64,000 bases of DNA from Spisula solida (GCA_947247005.1 OX365947.1:7359030-7423029), one strand, 5' to 3'. Shown: positions 29,241 through 42,200, numbered from the stretch's first letter. Numbers and translations are program-made. Notes: a model not told the origin generated them from the sequence alone.

Positions 29241-30383
29241 AGAAAAAAAACTCGTTACCATTTAGATAATGGAATATAAGTCATTTATTATTTAAACACT
29301 CATAACATCCTCTGATCTAAGTGTGAAGTTGTTAAAAACAAATTAAAATAAGGCATTAGATGTAAACATTTCACTCACAATTCAGACTGGTAAACTTTTT
29401 AAAAAAATAGGGTCATTGTACGAGTTTTCTTAACACTGCACATTTCACAGCAACCTGGGCTACATTAGGGTGTCAATATCTAGATAAAGTCACATTAATT
29501 TATTTGCTTTAATAGATCGAACGTCTATTATTGACACTCGAGTGAGTGATTTTCCAGTTTAGAAGTATTTGTCCACCAAATTAGTGGAAAAAAAATCCCA
29601 CAGCATTCATGTAGTTCGCAACTGTTAAAAGGAAGCAAAATGCATGTAGTCATAAATTATAACCAGTTAATGAAAGTATTTGGAAAGAGTATACATGTAC
29701 TTTGTACTCGCCAGTTGCATTTTGAGGATGCTAATAGAGCAGTTAAAGTATTTTATAATTACCCTATAGAAGAGCGAATCGAATCATAGCAATAAACATT
29801 CGTTTCTTTTGACGTTGAGGCACGCATGTTAATTAACATGGTGGTTGAGGATAGAACACACTTGGGCAAAATGTGTGTTTATAATGTAAATGACTCGTTA
29901 TACGACTTGAAAGACACTGAAGCTGACAGAAGTTACTGTAAGAAACAAACTGCATACACCGGGGCATCCCTCACAATACCCGTGGAATCACAATAAAACA
30001 ACCCAAAACATAGTAGGGAATTAAGTTTATACTTAATTATTTCAAAAAACTGTAGCACACAGACAATCCAGAGCCATACAGAAACAGCGGCAGCACCTAG
30101 CCATCCACACAAGAGTCGGATATAGAACGAACAATCCATATCCCCATTAAAGGATATTTCAAGCCAGCCTATATACTCGCCCGCAATGAATGCCACACTG
30201 TGGACTTGGATTCGAGTGTGAAACAAGTTCTACACTTAACGTTAATCACACTCGATGCCTCATTCCTGATGGTATCCCCCGCCACGAGACACTTTATTAG
30301 AAAAGAGAAGCCAGTGTTTCCATTTTCATACTGAGCATCAAGCAATGGACACGCTGATACTATTCTATGTTGTCATTTGCATG
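29241..30383. other. No gene recognised
   Basis: AT-rich. A 97-codon minus-strand open frame at 29933-30226 has no recognised domain. Confidence 0.35.
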
Positions 30384-30450
30384 ACTGAGCGAACCTAAGG
30401 CCATCGGCACTGGAAGAGGATACTCTACCACTACGTTATCAAGGCGGCAA
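30384..30450 (-). repeat. tRNA-derived SINE head, related to 452-520
   Basis: Minus strand: GTAGTGGTAGAGTATCC is box A-like; AGGTTCGCTC is a decayed box B. Sequence around box A parallels the 452-520 copy. Confidence 0.45.
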
Positions 30451-30755
30451 ATTATTGATGTTTTACTCGTAATTTAAAGTAAAAATGTGCATATGATTGA
30501 AGACAACACTGATGTGTATACGTACCTTCTGTGAACGAGTATATAAAGCAGGTATGTAGGTAAATACATAAAATTAATTGAACATAATCAAATATCATTC
30601 TCCCGTATTCTTTGACATAATCTATCAATACCATCGGCTCATTATCGCTCAATCAAATTAACGTAACATTGGTGCTCTGTTAAATTATAGACCTAATTGA
30701 TAGCTCGTTCAAAATCGTAAAAAATGAGGGCGACTAATCAGAGCCTAATAACCTA

Positions 30756-31406
30756 CAGTCAACTCTCGTTATCTCGAATTTCACGGGACCGTGGATATTA
30801 CTTCGACATAACGAAAATTCGAGATAGAATTTTCGGCATCGAAGTTGCAAGTTTTCCAGTTTCTGTCATTTTACGCCGCCATATTGTTACGGTCGTAAGA
30901 ACGACATATTCGTGAGAATTGCTCGTTGTGATATTTATGTACATGTATTCCTCCTCGAGAAAATGCATTTTATTTTAATTATTATTTTTACAAACAATTG
31001 TTCGAGATGACATGTTTATTGATGTTAGTATGTAACACGAAGTATTATGACATGTTTGCGCAAATTGTGGCAAACAAATATTTGTTCAACAATGGAAGGC
31101 GCGAAAATTACAGGTAAATCGAAGATTTCAGACTGGCGAAGTGTGAAAAACATTCGATGCTAGTCGAATACGATCAGACTTCGACCCGACTTCGAGATGA
31201 ACAATAGATTTAAAGTGCAAATTGGTTAATCGGGACCAAAAAATAATTCGACATAACGAAAAATTCAAGCCGAATTCGAGCCGAAACTTCGAGATGGGTC
31301 TCGAGATTTCATATAGACAAAGAAGGAGAAAAATCGGGACTTGAAAAAAACTTCGACATAACGGAAAATTCGATATAAGCGAGTTCGAGATAACGAGAGT
31401 TGACTG
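30756..31406. mobile_element. Pogo/Tigger-like MITE, 651 bp, TA target duplication
   Basis: TIRs start CAGTCAACTCTCGTTATCTC and are identical for about 23 bp (right end inverted, ending GAGTTGACTG), flanked by TA at 30754-30755 and 31407-31408. TTCGACATAACG recurs inside. CAGT...ATCTCGAA termini with TA duplication fit pogo/Tigger elements. No transposase ORF. Confidence 0.88.
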
Positions 31407-31408
31407 TA

Positions 31409-32490
31409 ATTACTGTGGCGTACAAAAACCACCGTAACAGGTAGAGATGGACATGCATAATCGTCAAGGATTTATTTATATTGAGTACGCTTTTACCAAA
31501 ACTCATGATTCAGTTTATTGCTCACGAAATTACCATTTCCAAACATTCATTATACATGTATACTAGTAGTTAAAAATTAACGTCCGCGAAATACAATTTT
31601 ACCAAATTTTTGTTTTCTAGGCTGCAATTAAACGGCAACAACCATTGGCAATAATGTTACGAACATTTCCTGAAAATATGCGCAACTAAGCTTGGTGCAA
31701 AGCATTCATGTGAAGTTTAATTGAAATACGACCGGTGGTAAACGAAAAACAAATAAAACGCAGACAAACTGTGACATTCATCCATCCATTCGCACGGACA
31801 GACAGCCAGCACAACGTCAATATGTCTCATCCACTATTTGTTGGGGACAAATTTACGGCATTAAGAGTGTTTGATATTGTCACTTAAACTTTCCTTTTGA
31901 TGGCGAGCACTCATTAGTGATAGTTCTTGACTATCATTTATGATTTTTGTTAAAACTTTACACCCATTTAGGTGAAACAATTTATAATGTAACCCCTCGC
32001 ACAAGAGGGAATCAGAAAAGTGAAAAGTTCCATCTTTTCTTTTTAATGAGAAATGCTGGTTTCCCTGTTTTGTCTTGAAAGTGAAAGAGACACCAGCTGG
32101 TCTCCAGCTTTCTAGAGGAGGCTGCTACTGTTTGTTTTCGAGATATCAACGTACACTAGTATGTTGATTTATATTCGACTTAAACTATTTAAGTCTAAAT
32201 TAAAAAGCAGTTGGATTTGGTTCAAAACTAGTTTTTGTTTTAATTTCCCTCGATGAATGCACATACATGCATCAGATGTAAGACCAACTATACATGTAAT
32301 ATGTTTTCATGCGATCCGATATTTATGTTAACACCCTTTATACACGCATTTCTATGGTAACTTGATCTACAACTACCTAATATGTTCATGTATTGACATG
32401 GCCACCTGATACATATTGCAATACATTTTCCCAAGATGCATAATCGACGCATTCATGTGAGCTATATAAAGTTTTACTGTCTCACGAATG
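31409..32490. other. No gene recognised
   Basis: AT-rich, no supported feature. Confidence 0.4.
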
Positions 32491-32497
32491 CGTTTTT

Positions 32498-33328
32498 AGC
32501 TCACCTGTCACAAAGTGACAGAGTGAGCTTTTGTGATCACTCTTCGTCCGTCCGTCGTCCATCCACTATTTGTGTAGACACTGTAGGTCACAGTTTTGGC
32601 CTAATCTTTATGAAACTTGGTCACAATGATCATCTCAACAAAATCTAGGTCAAGTTTAATATTGGGTCATCTTGTGTAAAACACTATACCACTAGGTCAA
32701 ATCATAGAAAAACCTTGTGTAGTCAGTAGATGTCATAATTTCAACCTAGTCTTTATGAAACTTGGTCACAATGATCATCTCAACAAAATCTAGGTCAAGT
32801 TCGATATTGGGTCAACTGGGGTCAAAAACTAGGTCACAAGGTCAAATCAAAGAAAAACCTTGTGTAGTCACTAGAGGTCACAATTTTGACTTAATCCTTT
32901 TGAAACTTGGTCTCAATGATCATCTCAACAAAATCTAGGTCTAGTTCGATATTGGGTCATCCGAGGTCAAAAGCAAGGTCACAAGGTCAAATCGTAGAAA
33001 AACCTTGTGAAGACACGAGGTCACAATTTTGGCCTAATCTTTCTAAAACATGGCCACAATGATCATCTCAACAGAATCTAGGTCTATTTCGATATTGAAT
33101 CATCCGTGGTCAAAAACTAGGTCACAAGGTCAAATCATAGAAAACCTATGTAGAGGTCATAATTTTGACCTAATATTTATGAAACTTGGTCACAATGATC
33201 AACTCAACAAAATCTAGGTCTAGTATGATATTGGGTCAAGAACTAGGCCACTAGGTCAAATAACAGGGTTTGCATGCACTACTACGACAAGTAAGCGACC
33301 TAGGACCCTTTGGGCCCTCTTGTTATGG
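32498..33328 (+). repeat. Dispersed element with hairpin cap and five 145-bp internal repeats
   Basis: A near-perfect hairpin (AGCTCACCTGTCAC / GTGACAGAGTGAGCT, 32498-32529) is followed by GTCCGTCCGTC and five units containing CACAATGATCATCTCAAC at about 32622, 32767, 32912, 33055 and 33191, then a TTTGGGCCCTCTTGTTA end. Resembles common mollusc repeats. Confidence 0.8.
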
Positions 33329-33401
33329 TCGTGCTCTTTCCAAACCTACGCCTTGCAGATCTATATGGTACATACATAGCTTGTATGTTTAGTATCAATT
33401 T

Positions 33402-33640
33402 ATGAACGTTACAATAATTGGTGAATTAATAAGATATTTTATGAACGCTACAATAATTGGTGAATTTATATAAGATATTTTATGAACGCTACAATCATTG
33501 GTGAATTTATAAGATATTTTATGAACGTTACAATCATTGGTGAATTTATAAGATATTTTATGAACGTTACAATCATTGGTGAATTTATAAGATATTTTAT
33601 GAACGCTACGATAATTGGTGAATTTGTAAGACATTTTATT
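33402..33640. repeat. 39-bp minisatellite, about six copies
   Basis: Units like ATGAACGCTACAATCATTGG then TGAATTTATAAGATATTTT. As 39 is a multiple of three, several frames on both strands stay open; one copy has a 2-bp insertion. Not treated as coding. Confidence 0.92.
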
Positions 33641-34757
33641 ATTACGATAATTTCAGTAAATACATTAAACAAACTTATCAATGCTATCATCATAAGTAAA
33701 ATGCTTAAGGGAAAAGGGCGTTTTTATCGGTGAAAGCGGAGACTTTCAAACAGAGTACACTGGATGTTAGACACACTGCAGTCAGTAGGCTTTTATTCAA
33801 ACAACCTCTATGATTAATAAGTATATATGCCCATTCTACGAGAGGTGTCCCACCGTTAAACATTTTTTTAAAATTTTGCTCGAAATAGGCCGGTTGCTCG
33901 AATAATGGCTGCTCGTATTATCGAGATTTTACTGTATTTAAACAGTCTTTAACATCCGATATTTTTATGCTGACAAGATATAGTCGAAATGTCTCTTATC
34001 AATTAGTTAATCAAATAGTATTACCAACATTAAGAAGAAAATGAATGTTCAATACCACTCACATATAAAGAAACAACTAATGAATAATATGGGAAATAAT
34101 TTCTGGAAAATGATGCGTAGTGTTGAAATGGGAGACAAAGTTCGCGACTTTTGTAGACAACCCTCGTAATGTGTCAAGCTACATTTACACAAAGTGTTTT
34201 ACTATATATACACTTTAGTTAGCATCAAATTGTTAATGTAATAGACCATATGCACATTTCTCATGAAAATGCCTCTTTGAACAGGGCTTCTACTGTATAG
34301 TAGTTTTTGAACTAAAACGCATGAGAATACTTTATCACTAAGTCTATTCTGTAGACCTATTCCTATGCGAATAATTTTCAGTTCTTAAACTGAAATTACA
34401 TGCAGAAGACCACAAGTACGGTTCCAGGAAACCTATGTGGTCGGCTGAGTGTTTTACCTTTTGCAGATGACAAAACATACATTTAATCTTAAATTTAACG
34501 GTTAAATTTGTGTGCTACGTGTAAAGGAGAGTTCATTGAAGGTTTTTTGTGAGTTTCATTGTAAATGGTTCAGTCAAAAAAAATGTTGGAGAGTAAATTG
34601 AATTTCTTTTCGAACACCCCTCGTACATACAACTACTAGTATTTAATAAAACAGACCAAGGGTACTTTTCACGAAACTGTGGCACAAACTGTAAAGGTTA
34701 CAGCTAGCGCACCATTGGTTTTGAAGAGTCTGTGAATAAAGAGTTAAAACCAAGCAA
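33641..34757. other. No gene; one possible pogo-like end
   Basis: GCTCGTATTATCGAGATTTTACTGTA near 33910-33937 contains ATCGAGATTTTACTGTA, a pogo-like terminus on its own. No partner end seen. Confidence 0.3.
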
Positions 34758-34880
34758 GAGTAATAATAATAATATCTTTATTTAGAGAAGGTAACATGTA
34801 CAGACATATGCAATAGACAAATTCACATACATCTTAATTAAAACAAGGCCTTCTATAAAACAAACAACTACAAAACATGT
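34758..34880 (-). repeat. 3' tail of a SINE or LINE
   Basis: On the minus strand the sequence ends TCTAAATAAAGATATTATTA followed by (TTA)n, a typical microsatellite-type retroposon tail. Body limits unclear. Confidence 0.4.
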
Positions 34881-36540
34881 TATTTTGACAATCACTCAAA
34901 GTACACACATACTATTAGTAAACAATTTAAATATTCAATTTCGTTATTTCCAACATTGATAATTGAAGTCATACATATATGGCATTATTATTTTTGTTTG
35001 TGTTGTGGGTTGGATTTTGACCAGGGACGATATCCTTATCCTACATTGACTGTCTCATGATGGATTATTTTTCTCCCACGTTATTTGAGAAAATGGGACT
35101 TTATAACATTATTTAGCTTTCATGGCGTCATCATAACGTGCTGTTTGCCACGTACGTTTTCATTTTAAAACAATCATTAATGATAACGTAAATATCGCGT
35201 ACCGTCACTACGCTGTTATTATGTTATGCTCAAGAATATGCTTTTTTAAATGGTAACGAGCCTATTGGCGTTCGTCTTCATTAGCTTTATATCGCCTTTA
35301 TCACATAAATCCCGGAACTAAGGTCGGAATAAAATCACGCGGTGGTTGCTCATGTAAGATAGATGTTACTATTGTAAGAAAGAAGTTTCTTACATGAGCT
35401 GAAAACCTATCTTACGCCAGTTAAAGTGGGAGAAATGTGCATCTTCCTCCAGTTGCACTAAGTCTCCATTGTAGGGAGATAATAAATTAGTATTAAGTGA
35501 AAGTCATACTATTTTCACACGGGACATGGGTGGTATCAACATTATTATACATGGTAGTTGTTTGATCATGTCTGTTCACATACAAACAACTCAACATACA
35601 TTATCAACGCAAAGACTGCGCATTTACTGTTTTCAATTTTCTTTCTCTGTATTTTTTGAGCCATCAAACGAATAGTAATTGACAATTTTATTGAACTTTG
35701 TGCAGCTCTTCAAAATATACAATAATTGAAGACGTTTTTATGATAATGGTCCAGTGACATCTTATAGCAATAAATAAAATAATGAAGATAGCAAACTAAG
35801 CATTTAATATAAAAGTTTATCTTTGAAAACCCGCATTTGTTTTACATGTATTTTCGGTACAGTAACATTAATGTAGATTCGGTTATAACTGACCAAGTTC
35901 AGTTCTTCAGGGTGAAGATTTTTAAATGCAGCATTTAGCACGAATGGGAAAACAATTTTTATGTGTATTTGTGCTTTTATTGTCATCTTGCAACATTAAT
36001 CAGTAGATGAGAAATAAGCTATAATGATTTATGATCCCTGAACAGTAGACTGAAGTTGAAATCAAGATATACATGTATAGTTAATGGACTATAAAATATA
36101 TGAAACTTATGTTGACCTCGCTACCCTTAACAAGGGCCTATCGATTCATATACTGCACTTCCTGTTTGTATCAGTAGGGGTTAATTCACAGGTAACTGTA
36201 TCATTGAAAAAGAATAAAACACATTTTTATACATCTTATATACAGTAAAAACCGGACTCCCCGAATACCGGAATCCTCATAAAATCGGACGATTTTTAGG
36301 TCCCATATTTTCTTCTTTTTAAGTCAATTCAAACATATCAATTTCTGCAAAAAATATTCATCAATGATGCATTTACTAGTACCTGTGGGTTTACTATGGA
36401 TAGGAGTCCAACTAAATATGAGCCTAAAAGTCGCTCCGTAGAAGTAAGTGTTGTTATCCATATCAACGGAATATGCCTACTGGCGTGATGTTGTGTGATG
36501 TAGCCGCATTGATAATTGCTATTTGCGTAACCTTTTTGTG
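34881..36540. other. No gene; one isolated pogo-like end
   Basis: AT-rich. TACAGTAAAAACCGGACTCC near 36243 looks like a TIR end without a partner. Confidence 0.35.
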
Positions 36541-36546
36541 GAAGTT

Positions 36547-36638
36547 GTTGCGATAGCCAAGTGGTCTAGTGGGTCCATACTTCACTTTGCTCTGCAATGG
36601 CTGCGAGCAGTATCGGTTCGAATCCCATTATATGTGCA
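36547..36638 (+). repeat. tRNA-like sequence with long variable arm (SINE head or tRNA pseudogene)
   Basis: GCCAAGTGGTCTAGTGGG (box A) and CGGTTCGAATCCC (box B) are separated by 50 nt including GCTCTGC...GCGAGCAG, which suggests a class II (Leu/Ser) tRNA ancestor. The acceptor stem does not close. Confidence 0.5.
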
Positions 36639-36772
36639 AATAATAAAATTATTATACTGATACTCAAACATCTTCATGGACGAAGCAACTTTATAACAAT
36701 TATGCTGTGCTACCTTTAGAACTCCTCGGCAATTTACGGAACTTGAATGAATTAGTACCACGTGTAAGATAG

Positions 36773-37130
36773 GACCTGCTACAGTCGAGAAATATCAGGT
36801 ATTTCCGTCTTTCTCCGATGCTTAAAGGTCGAGGTGATCGGAATGGGACCTGCTACAGTCGAGAAATATCGGGTATTTCCGTCTTTCTCCGATGCTTAAA
36901 GGTCGAGGTGATCGGAATGGGACCTGCTACAGTCGAGAAATATCGGGTATTTCCGTCTTTCTCCGATGCTTAAAGGTCGAGGTGATCGGAATGGTACCTG
37001 CTACAATGGAGAAATATCGGGTATTTCCGTCTTTCTCCGATGTTTAAAGACCGAGGTGACCGGAATGGGACCTGCTCCAATCGAGAAACATCGGGTATTT
37101 CCGACTTTTTCCGATTCTCAAAAGCCTGCT
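36773..37130 (+). repeat. 74-bp minisatellite, five copies (unrelated to the first array)
   Basis: Units begin GACCTGCTACAGTCGAGAAA at 36773, 36847, 36921, 36995 and 37069 and contain TATTTCCGTCTTTCTCCGAT. No similarity to the 563-3142 repeat despite the same length. Confidence 0.93.
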
Positions 37131-37950
37131 AAAAGGCCTGCTAGTCAGTAAATACTTTACCCCACAAACCAAACTTGTAACATACAGTGTTTATGACCAA
37201 CCAGCAGCATTCTGATCATCCCGGCCTTTATGCATTGCAGTAGACTGCAATTTATTTACCGGAGACAAACGGAAATGGCCGAAATTTCACGATTGCGACC
37301 AGTGGTAGATTGTTCGCATAAAGAACTCTGTCTGTGTTGTTGCTCTTTTCGCCACTCCTATTTCCATATTCTTACAATACTTCACAGCAGTCTGTCCAGT
37401 CTCATTTGTGTCTCCTCACACTCGTTTATCACCATCTATAGCTTTAACCCTTGACGAGGTCAAATACTTACAAATTGTGTTCTACCACGTAAAAAACGAT
37501 GTTAAATACCATAAATAATGACCATTTATTTAAGTACATGAACCTTTGTAGCCTGATATGTCTATTGTGTTATTGCGGCATGATGTTAGTGTTCAACAAA
37601 GCAAGAACATTTCTATTGTATTTAAGACATGTCAAACATGTTGTATTATTTGTGATATTGTCAATAAATACGATACCGTCCACCCAATGATCGCTTTGGG
37701 CGACAGAAATTTCTCAAATATTTTGACAAAAAGTATACAAACGAGCGGAAATTTGTCAAGTCACAAAAACAAGTGTCACATCCATTTTACTGCCAGAAAA
37801 CCATGACACATCGCACCAATTTATTCTGGTAACAACAGGATTAAATAAACGGAGATCATGGTATTCACCGGACAAACGCACATAGCGTCTAGTTTTCTTA
37901 GAAATCATTTTTCAAAAGCTGTAAAACACGAATGTCAGATTTATGAGTAG

Positions 37951-38014
37951 CAGAACAGAACAGAACAGAACAGAACAGAACAGAACAGAACAGAACAGAA
38001 CAGAACAGAACAGA
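37951..38014 (+). repeat. (CAGAA)n microsatellite
   Basis: Twelve perfect CAGAA units plus CAGA. Confidence 0.98.
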
Positions 38015-38224
38015 GCGCAGTTCAACACAGAGGTGCGCAGAGAAAAACACTCAGGAAATAACCACATACGAACATACGTACAACTTGAATATGAACTTCA
38101 TTAATTTTATACATCTTGCCTAAACAGACGAATATAATATGTATTTTTAATTCTTTGAAAGTGTCAGGGTGTCATTTTAGGTGTTCCATTCCACCAATAA
38201 AGGAAAACAGAAGTACCATTTTTA

Positions 38225-38465
38225 TGCAACATTTTTGAAGAGGGGGTATATTGCTTTGCCCATGTCGGTAGGTCTGTCTGTCGGTAGATCGGTTGGCAGG
38301 TCAAATGGTTTCCGCCCAATCCGTCTAGAACGCTTTGACCTATGCTCTTGAAACTTGACATGGAGTTTGGTCATCAAAATTGATTTTGAGGTCATTAGGT
38401 CAAACGTCAAGGTCACTGTGACCTTTACTATCTGACTATTGGGCTGTCATTGGGCATGAATACGT
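38225..38465 (-). repeat. Dispersed repeat with GGTAGGTCTGTCTGTCGG
   Basis: GGGTATATTGCTTTGCCCAT, GTCTGTCTGTCGGTAG, CTCTTGAAACTTGACATGG and AAGGTCACTGTGACCTTTAC in the order seen in many mollusc interspersed repeats. Orientation not certain. Confidence 0.5.
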
Positions 38466-39818
38466 ATTTTCTTATTATTTTATCTTTAGTGACCGCGGGA
38501 CAGGGTGCGTAACTTATCGCCCTTATTTTGGGTTTTCGAGACAACACTTATTGCCATGCACTTATCCACATGTGGGGCATTTATAATTATTGCACATTGT
38601 CCCATATCTGGGCGAAACATCCGTAGCCACAAACGACCCAGCGTAAACGCCCTTGACCTGGTACGTCGCCTAGTTAATGCTTAAGAATACCATGCATGCA
38701 GATAAAATAATGAAAAAAATCCAATATATTCATGAATCAATATCGAATTATTACTTTGCTTCATTTAACATCGATAAATCGACAGTGTAAATATAGGTAG
38801 ATATATAGGAAATTAATTGGAATACAAAATGTAGTTTGCGTAAAATTACCCGAACATTTTCATCTTATTCGGAACACCTGGTTTCACTTTTATAACATCA
38901 TTACAACCAAATAAAATTTACAACCAAATATGTATTTATTCTCTCTAGTATTATGATATTTTGATAGATGTGACCCTTGACCTCATGCATACAGTGTTGC
39001 CAGTTTGAAATATTAACGTAAGTAAGATTTGTGTTTCCGTTTTGAAGATGACTCAATTTGCAGCGAAGATTTATTCGAAAATGAATTTTATCTGTTTATC
39101 TTTTAAGTAAAGTTTTTAGGTTATTTTACGCATAAAGAAACTACAACCGTATGCAAAATGTTGTTTTCGTTGTCCCTCCCTACTACGATGATTTAAGGGC
39201 ATGAAGGGAATGTATTCCTTAGTGATAAGGGTATGCAATATTTATGCAGTTCGATTTGGTTTCTAAAAAAAACTAATTTGACAGAAGTTGACAAACTTAA
39301 GGAGGTCCTATATTTACGCTCATAGTTCAAGCATCGACACATTGGATTTAATTGAACAAATGTAATACTGAATATACAAATGTGGTCATTTTTGTGTTTT
39401 GAGAAAATGGAATGTAAATAAATTCTTACCCCTTCCGCTACAGAATGTAAATAAATAAAAGTTAAACAACAATCTTCCTTAAATAAAAACACATCCTGTT
39501 GTAATCGATCGATCATAAAAATTATACTTGTAACCAGAACGAAAGTGAAAGAATATGCAGGGACCGCCACTCTCGATATCAACCGACATTCATGTAAAAT
39601 TATCATTCTTGACGTGCGTGTAATTCTCACGCTACTATATCTTGAACTATGACACAAAACCTTTGTACTTTAAAGTAACTCATCTTAGTTTGTTAAAGAT
39701 TCTTGAACAGATGACAAAATACCGGTATACTTGTATAAAAAAATAGTATTCTAATTTTAATTTGATTGTTCGAAAAACTGTGTCCGTCGATCTAATCATA
39801 ATTTACAGTCTGTCGTAG
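38466..39818. other. No gene recognised
   Basis: Contains the longest non-repeat open frame of the window (39193-39657, minus, 154 codons), which has no recognised domain, biased hydrophobic composition and no splice context. Confidence 0.3.
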
Positions 39819-39826
39819 CTTCTGCG

Positions 39827-39939
39827 CATAGGCACGTGGTTTCAAATAATCTGAGTCAAAATAATCCGAGTGCAGCCCGCATAGAGCAAAGTACACTCAA
39901 ATAATTTTTGCTCAGAGCATTTGAAACCACGTGCCTATG
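39827..39939. mobile_element. 113-bp hAT-like mini-MITE with E-box in its TIR
   Basis: CATAGGCACGTGGTTTCAAA at the left and TTTGAAACCACGTGCCTATG inverted at the right; flanked by CTTCTGCG (39819-39826) and CTTCTGTG (39940-39947), an 8-bp target duplication with one mismatch. CACGTG occurs in both TIRs. Confidence 0.85.
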
Positions 39940-39947
39940 CTTCTGTG

Positions 39948-41505
39948 AAGTCACTAAAACGTCTACTGCAACACCGGACCTGTCTGAAATACCATACATT
40001 GTATGATCAGAACATAGCATTTCTCCCAAATTATACCTACTTCAACGAATGTTATTTTGAACATACCGTCATAAAAACATACAAAGAATTATTTTGACAT
40101 TTTTTTTTATTGAGACAATTAGAATGTTCTCGTACATAACGTGGCATTTTAAAGCGCCATTAAGCCCTAATCGGCTATTTTTAAAAAGCAATAACTTGGT
40201 AACATATCTGCAGAATAATTCATTTTTAGCATTTTAGTCAAGTTCCAAAGGTAGAAAACATCATAAGTTGAAAAAAAAACGAAAAAACAGCCTCCAGTCG
40301 GTTTGTAAACAAAATAACGAATTGTAAACAATAAATGCGTGATTTATAGTCAAGGGAAGCAACTCTCGTAAAATTAGTAATTTGTCTTCGGCATATATTT
40401 TGCTTAAATGTGATTTTAGCATACTATTTTGACAGATATAGTTAACATTCTATCGTTAACATTATATTGGTAATTTGTGAAAAACATCCCAATTCCTTGT
40501 ATTTATTGGATGGTCTTAAAAAAGTTTTGGGAGAGCTAATTGGGCTTTAAAGTTTTAAACGAGCGGTTGGAACAGGCTGTAGTTATCCGGGTGGACGATA
40601 ACGAATGTGAGGAGTATGCACACTTGCACGATTTACCTAATATATTTTATCAACATAATATAGAAGCTTTTCCATTAAGTTTACATAATGGTGGGTCTGT
40701 CTAGATAAGACACGCCGCGGCGTAAAACTTATATTTTACACTTCAATACTTTAAACAAAAATTACGATTTTTTTCTCTCAATTAATTACGGACAGCACTG
40801 ACAAAGATACTTGCTGAACAAGTAATTATAGAACATAGTAAATCACGAATCAGTGAAGCAATTGGCTCGCTTATTAAAGCTAGCCATTTTAATTTCATGC
40901 GAAACTTAAGTTACAAAACGCACATCAAAGTTAGAATTGTTAAATAAATTCTAAAATCAAATATATGGTTTTGAAAGATTAAACCGAGTAATAACTGAGT
41001 TCTATTAGAACTAGTATGCCTTCATGTATTATCAAAAGCATGCGAACATCAAAATAGTTGTGTAATTTTCCTCGAAGGCGGAGGTCATTGGCCAATGGGA
41101 AAACGGCCATGTAACAGAACTTTTTTTTTCATGTTTTGTTCTTTTCGTCTCTCAAGTTCTCATTCGTGTTACGATTGCATGTTCACAAATAACGTAGACT
41201 TGTGCTCGGGAGTTCGCATTGGTAATGCATGCAGTACGAAAATAACAATTATTATTGTAACTTTGGTATTTCTGGTTACCTTTTTATGAGCTTAAAGTTT
41301 AAGCCTGATTTCTGTATGTTTGGAGCATAGTCGTCTCTCTTGGTTACCGATAACTCAAAATTCAGCAGTAAAGTATTAATACAGCAAAAATAAAAAAATC
41401 TCTCCATAGAAAAAACTGTTATATTTGTCCTTAAAGTAGGTGAACGCTTAAACCGCATTATCCAGGCAACCCAAACACATGTTGGACTGCATTTCTATAC
41501 GATAG
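39948..41505. other. No gene recognised
   Basis: AT-rich, no supported feature. Confidence 0.4.
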
Positions 41506-41509
41506 CCTC

Positions 41510-41584
41510 GTGCCTCCGTAGCTAAATGGTTAGCGCGCTTACAGTCTAATCTGGCGACCCGGGTTCAAATACGGATAGAGGCAC
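41510..41584 (+). pseudogene. tRNA-like 75-nt sequence (tRNA pseudogene or SINE head)
   Basis: GTGCCTC and GAGGCAC could pair as a 7-bp acceptor stem, GCTA/TAGC as the D stem, with box A GTAGCTAAATGGTTAGCG and box B GGTTCAAAT. The T stem and anticodon stem are mismatched, so a functional tRNA is unlikely. Confidence 0.5.
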
Positions 41585-41599
41585 TCGTATGCCTGCCAT

Positions 41600-42200
41600 A
41601 TTTTAGCAGAAAGCTGACTGGTAAATAATGGCTATGCTCGGCATAGGTTTATATGCTGTGTATTTCTTTTTCCTGTATTTCCATGTTTTTGCCATTATTC
41701 GTGGTACCAAAGACCTGCAAGACGTGAACTGCAAGCTATCAAAGTGAGCTCTACACAACTCAGATAAATCATGGAATTCAAGAACTTGCTTTATTTCCGG
41801 CAATAGAAGAGCACGAGCAGCATGTTAATTAACCCCACAAATCATTCCCGGAGAACTGTGGCTTCACACCGCTATGAAATATGGCTCCATTGCTCAATGT
41901 TTGTGCAATTCTGATCGTATTTCAACTCATTTCTAACATCCTTTGGAAGTTATTAAATATAAGCGCTTTAAGATATGACCCGTGTCAATTTACCATGCTA
42001 ATACATGAATAGTTTGCGGTTATTTCAATGTTCGGATAATTGGATACCTCTAGTCGACACGACATCTTGTCGTCAGTGTACATTGTATGTTAACCACAAG
42101 ATGTCAACGATGGGTTGTTGATAAGAAACATTATACATGTAGTCGATTTGTTAACTGCTCCCATCGGGATCGTCAGTATTGACTCATACATGTAGATGTT
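41600..42200. other. No gene recognised
   Basis: AT-rich, nothing supported. Confidence 0.4.

Noticed and set aside
33890..33937. Second pogo-like element
   Set aside because: Only one end is visible; no partner TIR or TA pair found.
36243..36290. TIR-like TACAGTAAAAACCGG end
   Set aside because: No matching inverse within several kilobases.
36773..37130. Relation between the two 74-bp minisatellites
   Set aside because: Same period but no sequence similarity; treated as coincidence.
39193..39657. 154-codon open frame on the minus strand
   Set aside because: No recognisable domain, skewed Ser/Leu/Ile composition, no splice signals around it; within chance range for one 64-kb window.
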